Assembly (NCBI GenBank): GCA_030054295.1
Contig: JASGCE010000004.1
Span: 1-40,399, forward strand
DNA length: 40,399 nt
Origin: Minisyncoccota bacterium
GTDB taxonomy: Bacteria; Pseudomonadota; Alphaproteobacteria; Elsterales; Elsteraceae
Reading direction: 5' to 3'
The notes under the pieces are model-generated. The model ran no database searches. It was not told the DNA's origin and worked only from the letters and a program-made list of their open reading frames with translations. Positions 29,157-37,508 of the stretch are shown here, piece by piece. A program made the position numbers and the translations under genes. Each line of letters starts with the position of its first letter. Positions within the stretch are counted from its first letter, which is position 1.

Positions 29157-31015
29157 TGGCAACCTTTGTCTGGGGCAAGAACGGCGAAAAACTGACGCCA
29201 GAGGACGTTGAGCGCCAGCGGCTCGCATCGGCGATGATGTATAAGCAGGGCGCGGACTTTTCACCAGCCGGTCATTGGTCGGAGGCTTTGGGCCGTGCGT
29301 TCAATGGGTGGGCATCAGGCCGCATCAACAAAATCGCGGACCAAGGGGAAAAAGAGGGCCTTGCGCGCGCAGATGAGCGCATTGCGGCTGCCTTGGCTGG
29401 GCAAGGCGGGGGCTTTGGCGGAGGTGGGGGCAGGTCGGCTGGTAATGCGCCGCAATTTACGCCTGACCCCGGCGCGGCGCTTTCTGCGGACGTTATGTCC
29501 GCACTTGGGAAGCCCACTCCTGCCACCCCAGAGGCGATCCGCGCCGGGCTGGTGCGGCGCGGCCTGCCTGAGCATGTTGCAGACGGCTTCGTGATGAACA
29601 TGCGGGACGAAAGCGGGCTGAATCCTGGCATCAATGAGGCAAGCCCGGTTGTGCCGGGTTCGCGCGGCGGTTTTGGGCTTTATCAGCTAACCGGGCCGCG
29701 CCGCGAGGCTTACGAAGCTTACGCCTCGCAGAACGGGTTGCCGCTGGATAGCGTGGACGGGCAGCTTGATTTCCTGATGTCCGAGTTGCAGGGGCCTGAA
29801 AGTCGTGCGGCTGAAGCCATTCTCGGCGCCAGGGACGCAGGATCGGCGGGCGCGGCTATCGTCAACGAGTTTCTGCGGCCATCGCCGGAGCATGCGGCCA
29901 AGCGGGCGTCTGAATATCTTGGTGGACCTCCCACCTACGACACCGCAGGCGGTGCGCCCGCCATTCCCGGCGGATCGGGGGGCATGGACATTGCTTCCCT
30001 CTTGGCGCTGCAATCTGACCCATGGGTGGCGAAGAAATACGGCGGTGTGGTTGACGCCCTGATGGGGCAGCAGTTCTCGCGGCAAAATGCGCTTTGGGAA
30101 CAGCAGCAGAAAATGGCTGATCCGATGTATCAGGCGCAGCTGGCCGAGTTGACCGCGCCGAAGCCGGTTGACCCGTTCGCTGGCACCAAGGAAATCGGCG
30201 GGGTTCTGTATGGGCCGGATGGTCAGGGCGGATTTGTGCCGCTGATCACGCCGCCGGTTGATCCGGGTTATGCCGTCATGGGACCAGAAGACGTGGCCGC
30301 TCTTGGCCTGCCGCCCGGCTCATATCAGCGCGGGCCAAAGGGTGAGATTAAGCAGATTGGTGGCGGCGGGACGAATGTCACGGTGAACAACGGCGGTGTC
30401 GGTGTAGAACCGCTGGGGACCGAGGGGCAGATTCTTGTTCCTGACCCGGCGCAGCCTAGCGGTTACCGCGTGGAAGTTGCGCCGGGCAGCAAGCTAGCAA
30501 TTGAAGCCGACGCGGCTGCGAAAAAAGCAGAACTTACTGACAGCAGCGCGATGACGGCAACCGAGGTTGTCACCTCCGCAGCGGCGCGGGCGCGCGAAGC
30601 CAACAATGAACGCGCTGTCGGCGGTCTCCTAGGTGGCATTGTGGCTTACAACCCGTCAAGCTCTAACGCCGAAGTTTACCGTCAGGTCGATGTTCTGAAG
30701 TCCAACGCCAAGATTGAAAACTTGACGGCAATGCGCGCCGCGTCGCCGACCGGCGGGGCGCTGGGCAGTGTGACGGACAAGGAAAGCGAGATGCTGGCAG
30801 CCAAATCCGGTGCGCTTGACCCTGCCAGCCCCAACTTTGAACGCGACTTGGATGATTATGAGCGAACCTTGCTGCGGGTCGTTCATGGCAAAGAAGCCGG
30901 GGACGCCATCTTTGAAGCATCGCGCGAAGAGTCTGGGGGGGCGGGTGGAATCTCTACAGATGCGGACGGCTGGACTGTCCTTCCCAATGGCGTCAAGGTC
31001 AGGGTGAAACCGTAA
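29156..31015 (+). CDS. Large virion protein with phage tail lysozyme domain
   Basis: 619 residues. A lysozyme-like domain lies at about 125-255 (GLVRRGLPEHVADGFVMNMRDESGLNPGINE, Glu152 as catalytic acid; GGFGLYQLTGPRREAYEAYA), the 'phage tail lysozyme' fold. Long Ala/Gln-rich helical and Gly-rich segments follow. It probably digests peptidoglycan locally while DNA is injected. The start overlaps the previous stop and the end overlaps the next start. Confidence 0.85.
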   Translation: MATFVWGKNGEKLTPEDVERQRLASAMMYKQGADFSPAGHWSEALGRAFNGWASGRINKIADQGEKEGLARADERIAAALAGQGGGFGGGGGRSAGNAPQFTPDPGAALSADVMSALGKPTPATPEAIRAGLVRRGLPEHVADGFVMNMRDESGLNPGINEASPVVPGSRGGFGLYQLTGPRREAYEAYASQNGLPLDSVDGQLDFLMSELQGPESRAAEAILGARDAGSAGAAIVNEFLRPSPEHAAKRASEYLGGPPTYDTAGGAPAIPGGSGGMDIASLLALQSDPWVAKKYGGVVDALMGQQFSRQNALWEQQQKMADPMYQAQLAELTAPKPVDPFAGTKEIGGVLYGPDGQGGFVPLITPPVDPGYAVMGPEDVAALGLPPGSYQRGPKGEIKQIGGGGTNVTVNNGGVGVEPLGTEGQILVPDPAQPSGYRVEVAPGSKLAIEADAAAKKAELTDSSAMTATEVVTSAAARAREANNERAVGGLLGGIVAYNPSSSNAEVYRQVDVLKSNAKIENLTAMRAASPTGGALGSVTDKESEMLAAKSGALDPASPNFERDLDDYERTLLRVVHGKEAGDAIFEASREESGGAGGISTDADGWTVLPNGVKVRVKP

Positions 31016-32997
31016 TGGCGATCTTTGAAGTCCAAGGCCCTGACGGCAAGACCTACGAGGTTGAAGCGCCCAGCATGGAGGCGGCGGCAGAGGCCATCAA
31101 CTCGTTTGGGCCAATGTCAGCCGGTGGTGTGAGCACCGACTCGGAAGGAGTGTCCGAATTTACCCGCAAGGGTGGCGCAATGCTGAATGGCATCCACAAT
31201 GGCATTTCATTCGGCTTTGGCGACAACCTTCAAGGCGTGAAAAGCGCCTTGCTTGGCCAATCCCTTGTCGATGGCGCCTGGGGGACAGATTGGTCTGGCT
31301 CTATGGGGGAGCGCTATCAGCGTGGAGTTGACCAGGCGCGGGCGATATATGCAAAGTCACAAGAAGTCGAACCGGGTGCGTATTCTGGTGGCAACTTTCT
31401 TGGCGCGTCCATCCCTGCCGTTGCGAGTGCGCCATTTACGGGCGGCGGATCGCTTCTAGGCACCATGGCGCGCAGTGGCGCCATGGGCATGGCCGAAGGA
31501 TCTCTGCAAGGCGCTGGCAATGCGGACGGTCGCGGGATTGTTGGGGAGACCATCAAGGGTGGCCTGATTGGCCTTGGCGCGGGCGTTGCCGCACCCGCAG
31601 CAATCGGCGGGGCCACCATGGGCAAGCGGCTGTTGTTCGAGGGTGCCCCGCAGATATTCGGCAAGGCCAGTCAGACCAAAGCAAATCGCGCCATCGCAGA
31701 CGCTCTGATGCGCAGCGGCAAGACCGCTGCGGACATTGACGCGGCAATGGCAGCGGCGGTCCGTGCGGGGCAACCGGAGTTCCGCCTGATGGACGCCCTT
31801 GGGTTGCCGGGGCAGCGCGCGGCCAACGGACTGACGCGGGCCGGTGGTGACCCAGGTCAGGAGATTTCCGAGTTCCTCGCAACCCGTCAATCAGGGCAGG
31901 GCGAACGGGTCGGGGCCTTCGTGGAAGATGCCTTTGACGTTAAAGGCACCACGGCAGCCAAGACGCAGCAGGGTTTGCTTGACGCCCGCAGCACGGCTGC
32001 CGACGCCGCCTATGATGCAGCTAGGGGCAACGCGGCCCCTGTGGACGTTCGCGGTGCCTTGGGCGTGATTGACGCCCGCACGGGGGGTATGGCGGGCAGC
32101 GGCGTGACTGGCGACGGGATCGACGCGAAGCTTCTGGGCTATCGTGATCGACTGGCGGCGCAACCCGGACCTGACGGCGTCATGCGCGAACTGTCCGATT
32201 TTGACCGAGTGCTTGGCGTCAAGCAGGCAATTCAGGACGACATCGGCGCGGCGGTTCGGGCGGGGCGAAACAACGAGGCCCGCGAACTTGGCAAGCTGGT
32301 GAAGGAACTGGACGCGGCGCTTGAAGGCTCGTCGGATATGTATCGCACCGCCAACGATGGTTTCAGGTCGGCGTCCAAGGTGATCGACGCAGTAGACGAA
32401 GGCGCGATGATGGCAACTCGGGGCCGGGCGGCTGACAACGTGCCCCGGTTCGGCGCAATGTCAGCGGCAGAGCAAGGCGCGGCCCGCACGGGCTACGGAG
32501 ACCGCCTGCTTGCGCAACTGGAAACCATGGCATCACCTACCTCGAACCGGGCCAAGCCGCTTCTAAGCCCGAAACGCGCGATGGAAGCCGACGCCATGGC
32601 GACAGACCCGCGCCTGTATTCCGACCGGATGGGCCGCGAGAATACCATGTGGGAGACGCAGAACCGCGCGCTTGGCGGGTCTCGGACTGCGGACAACCTT
32701 GCAGACCAAGGCGCAATGGACGGCATTTCCGGCGAAGTCATGCAGGCTGGCAAGGCAGCGGCCAATCTGCAATTCGGCGACATGGTGTCCAAGGTCGCCA
32801 GGGCGCTTGGGCCGATCCTGAAAGGCCAGAACGAACCCACGCGAATGTTGATCGCGCAGGCGCTTATGTCCAGCGATGCGGGAAAGGTTCTGGTCCCGGC
32901 TGCTGCGCAAACCGCTAAAAGCGCAAACGTTCGGCGTATTCTGGAGGCACTTCTTCGGCAGCCGATGCGTGAAGGCGGGGAGGGGCTAGTTCAGTGA
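31015..32997 (+). CDS. Large internal virion / DNA ejection protein
   Basis: 660 residues. It begins MAIFEVQGPDGKTYEVEAPS, an N-terminal module common in podophage ejection proteins. A Gly/Ala-rich, moderately hydrophobic region (about 120-205, with GLIGLGAGVAAPAAIGG) may insert into the host membrane. The remainder is a long Ala-rich helical region. It is the last gene of the three-gene ejection set, likely a component of the channel through the periplasm. Confidence 0.8.
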   Translation: MAIFEVQGPDGKTYEVEAPSMEAAAEAINSFGPMSAGGVSTDSEGVSEFTRKGGAMLNGIHNGISFGFGDNLQGVKSALLGQSLVDGAWGTDWSGSMGERYQRGVDQARAIYAKSQEVEPGAYSGGNFLGASIPAVASAPFTGGGSLLGTMARSGAMGMAEGSLQGAGNADGRGIVGETIKGGLIGLGAGVAAPAAIGGATMGKRLLFEGAPQIFGKASQTKANRAIADALMRSGKTAADIDAAMAAAVRAGQPEFRLMDALGLPGQRAANGLTRAGGDPGQEISEFLATRQSGQGERVGAFVEDAFDVKGTTAAKTQQGLLDARSTAADAAYDAARGNAAPVDVRGALGVIDARTGGMAGSGVTGDGIDAKLLGYRDRLAAQPGPDGVMRELSDFDRVLGVKQAIQDDIGAAVRAGRNNEARELGKLVKELDAALEGSSDMYRTANDGFRSASKVIDAVDEGAMMATRGRAADNVPRFGAMSAAEQGAARTGYGDRLLAQLETMASPTSNRAKPLLSPKRAMEADAMATDPRLYSDRMGRENTMWETQNRALGGSRTADNLADQGAMDGISGEVMQAGKAAANLQFGDMVSKVARALGPILKGQNEPTRMLIAQALMSSDAGKVLVPAAAQTAKSANVRRILEALLRQPMREGGEGLVQ

Positions 32998-33186
32998 TGC
33001 AACACCACCAGCCATCAGCACGGGTGCAGCGATCAGGCCAAGGTAAACCCACCATGGCAATTCGGCGTCTTTCGCCCCGGCCTTCTGAAGCCGACTGCAA
33101 TGGAGGGCTGCCATGAAGAACGCAAAGCAGACGGCGTTGCCGATAATGATTGCCGAGACGAGCGGCCAGATTTCCCAAATGGTCAT
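32986..33186 (-). CDS. Two-TM membrane protein encoded antisense in the late region
   Basis: 66 residues from the ATG at 33186 (GTG at 33201 and TTG at 33219 are longer alternatives). It has two clear hydrophobic helices: IIIGNAVCFAFFMAALHC (about 13-30) and WWVYLGLIAAPVLMAGGVASL (about 45-65), with a charged loop (SRLQKAGAKDAELP). No clear Shine-Dalgarno precedes the ATG. It fills the 225-base gap between two rightward late genes and looks like a moron that could act in the host membrane. Confidence 0.55.
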   Translation of the reverse strand: MTIWEIWPLVSAIIIGNAVCFAFFMAALHCSRLQKAGAKDAELPWWVYLGLIAAPVLMAGGVASLN

Positions 33187-33222
33187 GCCGCATGATGCCA
33201 CAATTTCAAGGGAGTGCAACTG

Positions 33223-34140
33223 ATGCCTCGCAGCGGTGGGATTTTTTCTCTAGTTCCCGGCTACTTCGCCGTGGACGGCACGACAATCGAGGTCAGCCAA
33301 CATAATCCTCCGCTGGAGGATATTGCCCAAGCCCTGACGGACAGCCTGCCGCGCGATGGGTCTGCGCCGATGACGGGCAACCTCGCCATGGGGTCTAACA
33401 AGATCACCAGTCTTTCTGCGGGAACAAACCCAGGCGATGCTGTCAGGCTTGATCAGGTTCCCAACCTGACCGGCCTGTCCAACGGCATTATTGCCAAAAC
33501 AGGCCCCGGGGCGACGGCTGCGCGGACACTCACGGGCGGAACGTTGATCGCCGTGACGAACGGCGACGGCGTGGCTGGCAACCCAAATATCGCTATTGCA
33601 GCCACCGGGTCGGCTGGTCAGGTCATCGCCATGAATGACGGGGCTTCTGCCCCGGCATATCGGCACGCCATAATGCAGATCGCATCGCAAGCGTCCACAT
33701 CCGGCACGTCTAGGGACTTCACCGGCATCCCGGCTTGGGCGCGACGGGTGACGATTATTTATGTCGGCGTCTCCTTAAGCGGCACAGCAGAGGCGCTGAT
33801 CCAGCTCGGCACCTCCGGTGGGTTTGAGACCACGAACTACATTGGCGCATCCATCACCGGCTCTGGATCGGTAGCCATTCAGGCACTTTCGTCTGGGTTC
33901 CGCGTCTATGATAATGCCCCATCCGCCGCAAACCTGATCCACGGTAAGTTGACTCTGGAAAAGCTGGAGGGCGCCAACACATGGGTAGCCGACGGCCATT
34001 TCACTTACGGAGACACTCCCGAATGGCGGACGGTCGTCGGGTCAAAGTCGCTATCCGGGACCATGGATCGCATCAGAAGCACCACGACGAACGGCACCGA
34101 CACGCATGACGCCGGGACCATCGGTGTGATCTATGAATAA
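33223..34140 (+). CDS. Tail fibre protein
   Basis: 305 residues from the ATG at 33223, which has AAGGGAG eight bases upstream (a GTG nine bases earlier is in frame). The N-terminus (MPRSGGIFSLVPGYFAVDG, then PMTGNLAMGSNKITSLSAGTNPGDAVRLDQ) is the classic fibre repeat PMTG-N-M..NKITNL..GT..DAV. The C-terminal 150 residues are beta-rich and Gly/Thr/Ser-rich. It probably binds the host receptor. It overlaps the following zinc protein gene by eight bases. Confidence 0.85.
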   Translation: MPRSGGIFSLVPGYFAVDGTTIEVSQHNPPLEDIAQALTDSLPRDGSAPMTGNLAMGSNKITSLSAGTNPGDAVRLDQVPNLTGLSNGIIAKTGPGATAARTLTGGTLIAVTNGDGVAGNPNIAIAATGSAGQVIAMNDGASAPAYRHAIMQIASQASTSGTSRDFTGIPAWARRVTIIYVGVSLSGTAEALIQLGTSGGFETTNYIGASITGSGSVAIQALSSGFRVYDNAPSAANLIHGKLTLEKLEGANTWVADGHFTYGDTPEWRTVVGSKSLSGTMDRIRSTTTNGTDTHDAGTIGVIYE

Positions 34141-34453
34141 GTGCCCAGCCTGCGGCGCGCCCGTGACAGGCGCGGCCCGGATTGACGACATGTGCCGCAT
34201 GTTGCCGCCATCTCTGGCGCTGATTGTGCGCGCGCTGGCCTGTGAGCCTGGCATTCCGCGCACGGCAGAGGATCTTGCGGGAGAGGTCTATTCCGGGGTG
34301 CCGGATGGGCGTCAGCCGCGCAAGGGGCCAGAGGCGATCCGCAGCGCCATCGCAAAGGCGCGGCACAGGATGGCGCCATTTGGATGGGAGATTGCCAGTC
34401 AGCGTGGCGGGCGGGGCGGCTATGCGCTGCGAAAAGCCGGGGTGGGTCTATGA
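34133..34453 (+). CDS. Zinc-ribbon / winged-helix protein
   Basis: 106 residues. MNKCPACGAP (zinc ribbon start) is followed by a helical region and a C-terminal winged-helix-like segment (RSAIAKARHRMAPFGWEIASQRGGRGGYALR, 70-100) resembling the OmpR-type effector domain. Proteins of this layout are common in alphaproteobacterial phages near the late genes. It is probably a DNA-binding regulator. It overlaps both neighbours. Confidence 0.7.
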   Translation: MNKCPACGAPVTGAARIDDMCRMLPPSLALIVRALACEPGIPRTAEDLAGEVYSGVPDGRQPRKGPEAIRSAIAKARHRMAPFGWEIASQRGGRGGYALRKAGVGL

Positions 34454-34863
34454 CAATCATCGAGTGGTTTCGCAAGCATTTCCAGAACGACGATCAGCGG
34501 GACGACTGGTATGCGTGGCTGACGAACCAGACAAGCCATGTTGCCTTGGGGATATTGGTCGCTCTTGTCGTTTCGGTTGCCTTTTTTCTGGTGGCAGGCG
34601 AGTTCCCCGAGAAGGAAATCATCTGGCTGATCATCGTTCTTGGCTTCTTGGCTCTTGAAGCGGTGCGTGGGTGGGTGTGCTGGGACTCCGCAGAGGATGT
34701 GATTTTCTCCGGGTTTTACGGCACCGGCGGCGCGCTTTTGGTGTTTAGCGAGGTCACTCCGGGAAGCCCGTATCTTCTGGTAAGTGTCTCGGACGTTTTG
34801 CCGGTCTTGGGGGTTTCCTCATTCCATCTTTTCTGCGGGGTGTATTTGCGATGGCCGAGATGA
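34450..34863 (+). CDS. Multi-TM phage membrane protein
   Basis: 137 residues. An amphipathic N-terminus (MTIIEWFRKHFQNDDQRDDW) is followed by about four hydrophobic segments: VALGILVALVVSVAFFLVAG, IIWLIIVLGFLALEAVRGW, a middle segment with GTGGALLVF, and YLLVSVSDVLPVLGVSSFHLFCGVYL. It lies just before the lysis genes and could be an accessory holin or an exclusion protein. The family is unidentified. Four-base overlaps tie it to its neighbours. Confidence 0.65.
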   Translation: MTIIEWFRKHFQNDDQRDDWYAWLTNQTSHVALGILVALVVSVAFFLVAGEFPEKEIIWLIIVLGFLALEAVRGWVCWDSAEDVIFSGFYGTGGALLVFSEVTPGSPYLLVSVSDVLPVLGVSSFHLFCGVYLRWPR

Positions 34864-35117
34864 GTGGGGGGGGTGGGGTGGATTTGATCCGCGAGTGGTG
34901 GTCTGCTATCATGTTCGTCATTGGCGGGGTATCTGCATTCATCGTGCAGCGGGAGAGAACGCGATGGCAACTTTCGACCTTGGGGGATGAGTTGGCGGGC
35001 ATCAAGGAAACCCTGAAAGAGCTTCGCGTCGGGCAGGCTGAACAGGCTTTGCTTGGGGCTGAGCTTCGAACGGAAATCTCCAACCTGAAGCATCGGCTTG
35101 ATAGAGGTGGAAAATGA
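34860..35117 (+). CDS. Small membrane-anchored coiled-coil protein
   Basis: 85 residues from the ATG at 34860, overlapping the previous stop (an ATG at 34851 adds three residues). A TM helix (AIMFVIGGVSAFIV) near residues 17-30 is followed by an extended coiled coil (LGDELAGIKETLKELRVGQAEQALLGAELRTEISNLKHRL). It looks like a holin-associated or antiholin-like protein; other phages place such proteins before the endolysin. The stop overlaps the endolysin start. Confidence 0.65.
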   Translation: MSGGGGVDLIREWWSAIMFVIGGVSAFIVQRERTRWQLSTLGDELAGIKETLKELRVGQAEQALLGAELRTEISNLKHRLDRGGK

Positions 35118-35641
35118 TGACATGGCCAAAACAGTCCGAGGTCCTATCGGGGCGATCAGTCTACGGCAACCCCAAGAGCCGTACACCCGGCGTCAGCTCG
35201 GCGAAGTGGGAGGCTGAAAACCTCGTCTACGTCAAGGCGCCGTTCGTAATGACCTTCGCCGGCCAGAAGCTGACGAGCGGCATGAAGGTCCATCGGCACT
35301 GTGCCGCCTCCCTTGCCCGCATCATGGATGCCATTTGGGCCGCATCGGGCAAAGACCAGAAGGTAATCGACCACTGGGGCTTGTCCATCTACAGCGGCGG
35401 TCATGTCTTCCGGCTGATGCGCGACGGTGTGGCGCTGTCCATGCACAGCTACGGCTGCGCAGTCGATTTCGACCGCGCCCGCAATGACCTCTTCGACCGC
35501 ACCCCGCGCTTCGCTGAATTTCCCGAAGTGCTGAAGGCTTTTGCCGATGAAGGCTGGCGCTGGGGCGGGGATTGGAACGGAAACGGATCGAGCGCTGACG
35601 AGCGTCGAGCCGATGGCATGCATTGGCAGGCGACGGCCTGA
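35114..35641 (+). CDS. Endolysin, peptidase M15 family
   Basis: 175 residues. It has the M15A pattern: HRHCAASL..., a central SMHSYGCAVDFD with His111 and Asp118 as zinc ligands, and DGMHWQAT near the end with His170 as the third. The length and single domain match short phage endolysins that cut peptide bonds in peptidoglycan. It has no signal peptide, so it needs the holin for release. It overlaps the preceding gene by four bases. Confidence 0.88.
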   Translation: MMTWPKQSEVLSGRSVYGNPKSRTPGVSSAKWEAENLVYVKAPFVMTFAGQKLTSGMKVHRHCAASLARIMDAIWAASGKDQKVIDHWGLSIYSGGHVFRLMRDGVALSMHSYGCAVDFDRARNDLFDRTPRFAEFPEVLKAFADEGWRWGGDWNGNGSSADERRADGMHWQATA

Positions 35642-35657
35642 GCAAAGGATAACTGAA

Positions 35658-35837
35658 ATGAAAGGTTTTCGAACCCTGCTTGTGAACGCGGCTTTTGTCG
35701 CCGTCGGCGCGGTCCTGCCGTGGGCCGCTGGCCTCGACTGGACGCAGTATGTCAGCCCGACGGCGGCAGTCGTCATCATGGCCCTGATCAATGGCGCCAT
35801 GCGTCTGGTCACCACGACGCCGGTGGGCAAGCCGTGA
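35658..35837 (+). CDS. Holin-like protein
   Basis: 59 residues from the ATG at 35658, following a short gap after the endolysin. It has one or two hydrophobic segments: TLLVNAAFVAVGAVLPWAAGL and YVSPTAAVVIMALINGAMRLV, and a short basic C-terminus. Size, TM pattern and position between endolysin and spanin genes fit a class II holin. The stop overlaps the next GTG start. Confidence 0.7.
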   Translation: MKGFRTLLVNAAFVAVGAVLPWAAGLDWTQYVSPTAAVVIMALINGAMRLVTTTPVGKP

Positions 35838-36118
35838 ACTGGGCGGTCGCCCTCAAGGCCGTCATCGGCGCGCTTCTGGGGCCGCTTGCTGCCCTCGTCC
35901 GTGAAATGCGGGCGAGGGCGGCAGGAAAGCGAGAAGCCCGTCAGGAAGACCAGATTTTGACCCGGGATGCCGTCATCAAGGCGAAGGACGCGCGCGATGA
36001 GATCGAGAATGAAATTGCGGCCGATCCTGACCTTGTGGCTCACGCCACTCGCGCTGGCCTCGTGCGTGGGGTCAAGCCCGACCCCGTCACCAAGCCCTAC
36101 CCCCGACCCAAGCACTGA
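35834..36118 (+). CDS. Rz: Rz-like inner-membrane spanin
   Basis: 94 residues from the GTG at 35834 that overlaps the holin stop. An N-terminal TM segment (AVALKAVIGALLGPLAALVREM) is followed by a charged coiled coil (ARAAGKREARQEDQILTRDAVIKAKDARDEIENEI) and a Pro/Lys tail. This is the i-spanin layout. Another frame starting at 36009 encodes the matching lipoprotein, so both membranes are linked at lysis. Confidence 0.75.
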   Translation: MNWAVALKAVIGALLGPLAALVREMRARAAGKREARQEDQILTRDAVIKAKDARDEIENEIAADPDLVAHATRAGLVRGVKPDPVTKPYPRPKH

Positions 36119-36269
36119 CGCCATGGCGCTGCTGCACTGCGCCGGATGGAAGCGCCTGCAGATCGCGGGCGCGACCGTCGAATACATGGCCGCGACTGAT
36201 CCCGAGGGGTTGGAGGGCCTGATCGCACACAATGAATTCGGGGCGCGGTCGAACTGCTGGAATTACTGA
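36009..36269 (+). CDS. Rz1: Rz1-like outer-membrane spanin lipoprotein with C-terminal extension
   Basis: 86 residues in another frame that begins inside the Rz gene. The signal (MKLRPILTLWLTPLALASC) ends in a lipobox LALASC, whose Cys would be lipidated. A Pro/Ser-rich segment (SSPTPSPSPTPDPSTDA) follows, as in Rz1. Unlike lambda Rz1, it runs 150 bases beyond the Rz stop and adds a CAGWKRLQIAG...TDPEGLEGLIAHNEFGARSNCW domain found in alphaproteobacterial phages. Confidence 0.8.
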   Translation: MKLRPILTLWLTPLALASCVGSSPTPSPSPTPDPSTDAMALLHCAGWKRLQIAGATVEYMAATDPEGLEGLIAHNEFGARSNCWNY

Positions 36270-36367
36270 CAGGCCGACCGGAGGGCTTCCTTGCAAAAAG
36301 CGCAAAGAAGTCCTTCGCGGCCACCCCAATCTGACATGAAAGGGACCCGAGCATAATCATCCACCAT
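36263..36367 (-). CDS. Possible 34-residue protein at the end of the leftward operon
   Basis: MVDDYARVPFMSDWGGREGL... starts at the ATG at 36367, with AAAGGAG seven bases upstream, and ends in a CxxC motif (LCAFCKEAL). The stop overlaps the end of the convergent Rz1 gene. The good ribosome site is the only support; it may be chance. Confidence 0.35.
   Translation of the reverse strand: MVDDYARVPFMSDWGGREGLLCAFCKEALRSACQ
36286..36310. terminator. Possible bidirectional terminator between convergent operons
   Basis: CTTCCTTGC (36286-36294) pairs with GCAAAGAAG (36302-36310) with one mismatch, and the loop contains an A-run. It lies between the end of the rightward lysis genes and the end of the leftward early operon. 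Weak U-run and a low-GC stem reduce confidence. Confidence 0.35.
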
Positions 36368-36384
36368 AGCCAAGCTCCTTTCTG

Positions 36385-36708
36385 CTACTCCAGCCCCAGG
36401 CGTTTTGCCTCAGCATTAACTTCGCTGATCAGAGACAACTCCAGCCCCTTCACCCGCGCCTCAAGTTCTGCGATGTAATGGCGGTACCCATCTAAGGCCA
36501 TGTCGTGCCCGCGCCTTCGCGCCGAAAGAAATTGTTCTTCCAACTCCGCAACACGATCCGTCATCGCGGCGCGCGGAACATATTCTGTCAACAGCAAGCC
36601 GCACTCTTCGCATTCCCCGGGTTTACCAGCGCAGCCTATTCCGAGAGGGCAACTGTCAAATACAACGTCATCATCATCGACCAATATGTGTTCCGGCATG
36701 TCACTCAT
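36385..36708 (-). CDS. Coiled-coil early protein (107 aa)
   Basis: 107 residues from the ATG at 36708 (GAGGA upstream). The N-terminal part has acidic residues and several Cys (CPLGIGCAGKPGECEECG), possibly zinc-binding; the C-terminal part is a long coiled coil (DRVAELEEQFLSARRRGHD and IAELEARVKGLELSLISEV). It is the last well-supported gene of the leftward early operon. Function unknown. It overlaps the upstream membrane-protein gene by four bases. Confidence 0.65.
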   Translation of the reverse strand: MSDMPEHILVDDDDVVFDSCPLGIGCAGKPGECEECGLLLTEYVPRAAMTDRVAELEEQFLSARRRGHDMALDGYRHYIAELEARVKGLELSLISEVNAEAKRLGLE

Positions 36709-36896
36709 GGTGCATCCTCAATTCGAATTGTAAACCAGATCATGGCAGGGGCAATGCTGAGGTAAAAAATCAGGACGACCCACTCGGTGCTGATCGCGCC
36801 TCCATGCCCAGCCGCCCATAAAAACAAACGGATGGTGAGCAGCATGACGAAAGGGCATGCCAAGATACCGGCAATGGTGATCAGGTGGTATTTCAT
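36705..36896 (-). CDS. Small two-TM early membrane protein
   Basis: 63 residues from the ATG at 36896, with GGAGGGAGAG just upstream. Two hydrophobic helices: LITIAGILACPFVMLLTIRLFL and WVVLIFYLSIAPAMIWFTI. The middle loop carries a short GHGGAISTE. The position within an early operon suggests a host-membrane role such as exclusion. Four-base overlaps on both sides. Confidence 0.65.
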   Translation of the reverse strand: MKYHLITIAGILACPFVMLLTIRLFLWAAGHGGAISTEWVVLIFYLSIAPAMIWFTIRIEDAP

Positions 36897-37297
36897 TTCT
36901 CTCCCTCCGGTCCGTATCCCGGGCGCCATACAAGGCTGTCTTTCCAATCCACGGTGCCACGGCGATAGGAGGCGTAGCTGTCGGCACTTGCGCATTGGTC
37001 AGCCAGCCAAATATATCGATCCAATCTCGGTTTGTCTTTGAACAGCCAAGCCGAACCGGTTTCATAACGCGCCATGCAGATGAAGTCTTTGTGGACGGCC
37101 CCCCAGTCGATGCTGTCGGGGGTGAGGGCGGGGGGCTTCTGGCGGTAGGTCATATACCATACCCAGCGCGGTTCGCGTGTATCCGCCCACCCGGCGGTGG
37201 TATAAATCTCCCACGGCCCGCCGCAGTTTTGCATAGCATCTTGGGTTTCTTTTCCCATCAGCCCGAACGCAGTTGTGTTTTTCATGAGGTCGGTCAT
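36893..37297 (-). CDS. Conserved phage protein of unknown function (134 aa)
   Basis: 134 residues with FGLMGKETQDAMQNCGGPWEIYTTAGWADT and a Trp-rich middle (PRWVWYMTYRQKPPAL), which resemble a widespread phage protein that keeps GGP.E...GW and W....YR.KP. It has no catalytic motif that I recognise. It overlaps both neighbours by four bases, starting with ATGACC at 37297. Confidence 0.7.
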   Translation of the reverse strand: MTDLMKNTTAFGLMGKETQDAMQNCGGPWEIYTTAGWADTREPRWVWYMTYRQKPPALTPDSIDWGAVHKDFICMARYETGSAWLFKDKPRLDRYIWLADQCASADSYASYRRGTVDWKDSLVWRPGYGPEGEK

Positions 37298-37506
37298 TGG
37301 GGTTTTCCTTGAGCTTCATCACGCAGAGAGGTTCTCCCGTGAAGTTGACAGGAGAGGCTCATGACAAACATAACGTTCCCGTCCTTGTCCTTGGCGCCTC
37401 CGAGGTATCCCGTGCCGTGCGCATTATCCAAAACGGGGCAGGTGCATCCGGCGGCAATCGCTTCGTTGGAACCGGGGTTGTATTCGCTATGGTCGTTCGC
37501 TGACAT
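37294..37506 (-). CDS. Small Cys-containing early phage protein (CTCPVLDNAHG)
   Basis: 70 residues. NPGSNEAIAAGCTCPVLDNAHGTGYLGG (10-37) and a SLSCQLHGR motif are, from memory, typical of a small phage protein found across many genomes. Three Cys and one His could hold a zinc ion. It starts at 37506 after GAGGGG and overlaps the next gene by four bases. Function unknown. Confidence 0.7.
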   Translation of the reverse strand: MSANDHSEYNPGSNEAIAAGCTCPVLDNAHGTGYLGGAKDKDGNVMFVMSLSCQLHGRTSLRDEAQGKPQ

Positions 37507-37508
37507 GA

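Noticed and set aside
35156-36232. Long leftward open frame (358 codons) opposite the lysis genes
   Set aside because: It is antisense to endolysin, holin and spanin genes, all recognisable; its composition is not protein-like.
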